Shown: piece after piece, positions 63,072-64,000 of the stretch
Layout of the letters: the number at the start of each line of letters is the position of its first letter
How positions within the stretch are numbered: the stretch's first letter is position 1
Assembly (NCBI GenBank): GCA_964392245.1
Contig: CAYMOX010000003.1
Coordinates: 62,001 to 126,000 of the forward strand
Length of the DNA stretch: 64,000 nucleotides
Direction of reading: 5' to 3'
Source: JAAUUJ01 sp964392245
GTDB taxonomy: Bacteria > Cyanobacteriota > Cyanobacteriia > Thermostichales > Thermostichaceae
Notes under the pieces: generated by a model
Seen by the model: only the letters and a program-made list of their open reading frames with translations
What the model was told of the DNA's origin: nothing
The model's database searches: none
Made by a program: the position numbers and the translations under genes

Positions 63072-64000
63072 GTGATTGATTTAAAATTGCTGCGCGAGCA
63101 ACCAGATCAGATACGAGAGCTGCTCTCACGCCGTCAGGATCAGATCGACCTGGATCCCCTTCTCAGTCTGAATGAACAACAGCGACAGCTGGAAACCCAA
63201 CGCTCTCAGCTGCAGTCGGAAAGCAACAGCATCGGCAAACAGGTCGGTGAAGCCATTCGCTCCGGTGCTGATCCCACAGGGTCTGAAGTGGCGGCTCTCC
63301 GGGAGAAAGGGACCCAGCTTAAGGATGAGATTTCCCAATTGGAACACCAGGAACGAGATCTGGGGGATCGGTTAAAAAGCCTGCTACTCCAAATTCCCAA
63401 CCCTCCCCAACCCCTGGTGCCCGTGGGCAAAAGTGAAGAGGAGAACGTTGAGGTGCGTCGCTGGGGGGATGAATTTAAACCCGAACACCCTGTCCTGCCC
63501 CACGATGACATGGCGGAAAAATTAGGCATTCTGGAAGTGTCGCGGGCCGTGAAGGTGGCCCAGAGTCGATTTATCGCCATGAAAGGCCTGGGAGCCGCGC
63601 TGGAACGAGCCCTGATCACCCTGATGCTCCAACGGCACATTGATGCAGGGTATACAGAGGTGCTTCCTCCTCTGCTGGTGAATACCGAAACGCTGCAAGG
63701 CACCGGACAACTGCCCAAGTTTGCCCAGGAAAGCTTTAAGTGTGAAGAAGATGATCTTTGGTTGATCCCCACGGCTGAGGTGCCGCTCACCAATCTCTAT
63801 CGAGACGAGATCCTGGAGACGAGCCAGTTACCCCTGAAACTCTGCGCCTTCACCCCCTGCTTTCGGCGAGAGGCAGGGAGTTACGGCAAAGATACTAAGG
63901 GCCTGATCCGACTTCACCAGTTTCATAAGGTGGAGATGGTCAAGATCACCAGTCCAGAGCAATCCATCCGGGAACATGAGTCGCTGGTTCAGGATGCTGA
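63072..64000 (+). CDS. serS: Seryl-tRNA synthetase (3' end outside window)
   Basis: The frame opens with GTG at 63072 (MIDLKLLREQPDQIRELLSR) and runs without a stop to the window edge, giving 309 residues. An N-terminal antiparallel coiled-coil arm (about 28-105) is followed by the class II catalytic core: GFxE-like start GAALERALITLMLQRHI, TETLQGTGQLPKFAQE, PTAEVPLTNLYRDEI and motif 2 FRREAGSYGKDTKGLIRLHQF in parts. It attaches serine to tRNA-Ser. The start is supported by the exact conserved N-terminus. Motif 3 lies beyond the window. Confidence 0.95.
   Translation, partial: MIDLKLLREQPDQIRELLSRRQDQIDLDPLLSLNEQQRQLETQRSQLQSESNSIGKQVGEAIRSGADPTGSEVAALREKGTQLKDEISQLEHQERDLGDRLKSLLLQIPNPPQPLVPVGKSEEENVEVRRWGDEFKPEHPVLPHDDMAEKLGILEVSRAVKVAQSRFIAMKGLGAALERALITLMLQRHIDAGYTEVLPPLLVNTETLQGTGQLPKFAQESFKCEEDDLWLIPTAEVPLTNLYRDEILETSQLPLKLCAFTPCFRREAGSYGKDTKGLIRLHQFHKVEMVKITSPEQSIREHESLVQDA

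Noticed and set aside
1..64000. tRNA genes, rRNA, CRISPR arrays, transposases and phage genes
   Set aside because: I read the intergenic regions for T-loop (GTTCGAATC-like) sequences and regularly spaced repeats and the proteins for DDE/recombinase motifs; none was found.

Overview
The window looks like a chromosomal segment of a cyanobacterium with moderately high GC. The evidence is gene content: a Ycf46-type AAA+ ATPase, glycolate oxidase subunit GlcF, a CbiMQO cobalt/nickel importer with two secreted partners typical of cyanobacteria, a Uma2 nuclease, a PadR/ChrA pair, and scattered HIP1 octamers (GCGATCGC) near 8.9-9.5 kb. GATC-containing words, especially GGATC/GATCC, are strikingly frequent by eye throughout. 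I cannot name the species. I see no rRNA, tRNA, CRISPR array, insertion sequence or prophage.

Layout. 1-2.7 kb: the 3' part of a sulfotransferase gene, a decayed glycoside hydrolase remnant, an unknown coiled-coil protein and Dps. 2.9-6.2 kb: two overlapping genes for exported proteins, one with a beta-propeller, that share a carboxypeptidase-regulatory-like fold and a related C-terminal domain. 6.4-8.7 kb: an amidohydrolase overlapping a PlsC-like acyltransferase. 8.8-12.1 kb: ChrA, PadR and the Ycf46-like ATPase. 12.2-15.8 kb: a leftward cobalt/nickel ECF transporter operon. 16-19.4 kb: GlcF, divergent from a Tat-exported PhoD-like lipoprotein.

19.4-45 kb is a large exopolysaccharide locus made of two divergent transcription units separated by about 1 kb of AT-rich DNA. 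The leftward unit encodes a priming sugar transferase, an unknown small protein, UDP-glucose dehydrogenase, a Wza-like export protein, a UDP-glucuronate-epimerase-like protein and GalE. The rightward unit encodes a WecB/TagA-type glycosyltransferase, GT4 and GT2 glycosyltransferases, a Wzc-like copolymerase with a degraded kinase domain, a Wzy-like polymerase, a hexapeptide acyltransferase, a lipoprotein glycosidase, three tandem paralogous GT2 enzymes, a Wzx-like flippase and a sulfotransferase. Together this is a nearly complete Wzx/Wzy pathway that plausibly makes a uronic-acid-containing, acylated and sulfated extracellular polysaccharide. The inner part (about 35.6-44.9 kb) is visibly more AT-rich and resembles an exchangeable serotype-like cassette.

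45-49.5 kb: an RND efflux permease and its adaptor. 49.8-55.1 kb: TruB, an EamA transporter, a two-gene module of unknown function (small protein plus DUF6745-like protein), a DUF192 lipoprotein and a third sulfotransferase. 55.4-57.5 kb: a YugP-like membrane zinc protease coupled to RsmB. 57.5-59.8 kb: a small AT-richer accessory patch with a HicAB pair whose toxin gene carries an in-frame TAG, a Uma2 nuclease and a DUF4253 protein. 60-64 kb: a duplicated ArsA/GET3-type ATPase, FtsX, and seryl-tRNA synthetase running off the right edge.

The best leads for undescribed biology are the small-protein/DUF6745 module, the exopolysaccharide locus with its pseudokinase copolymerase and GT2 triplet, and the paired exported propeller proteins. 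The disabled HicA is the clearest single-base observation.
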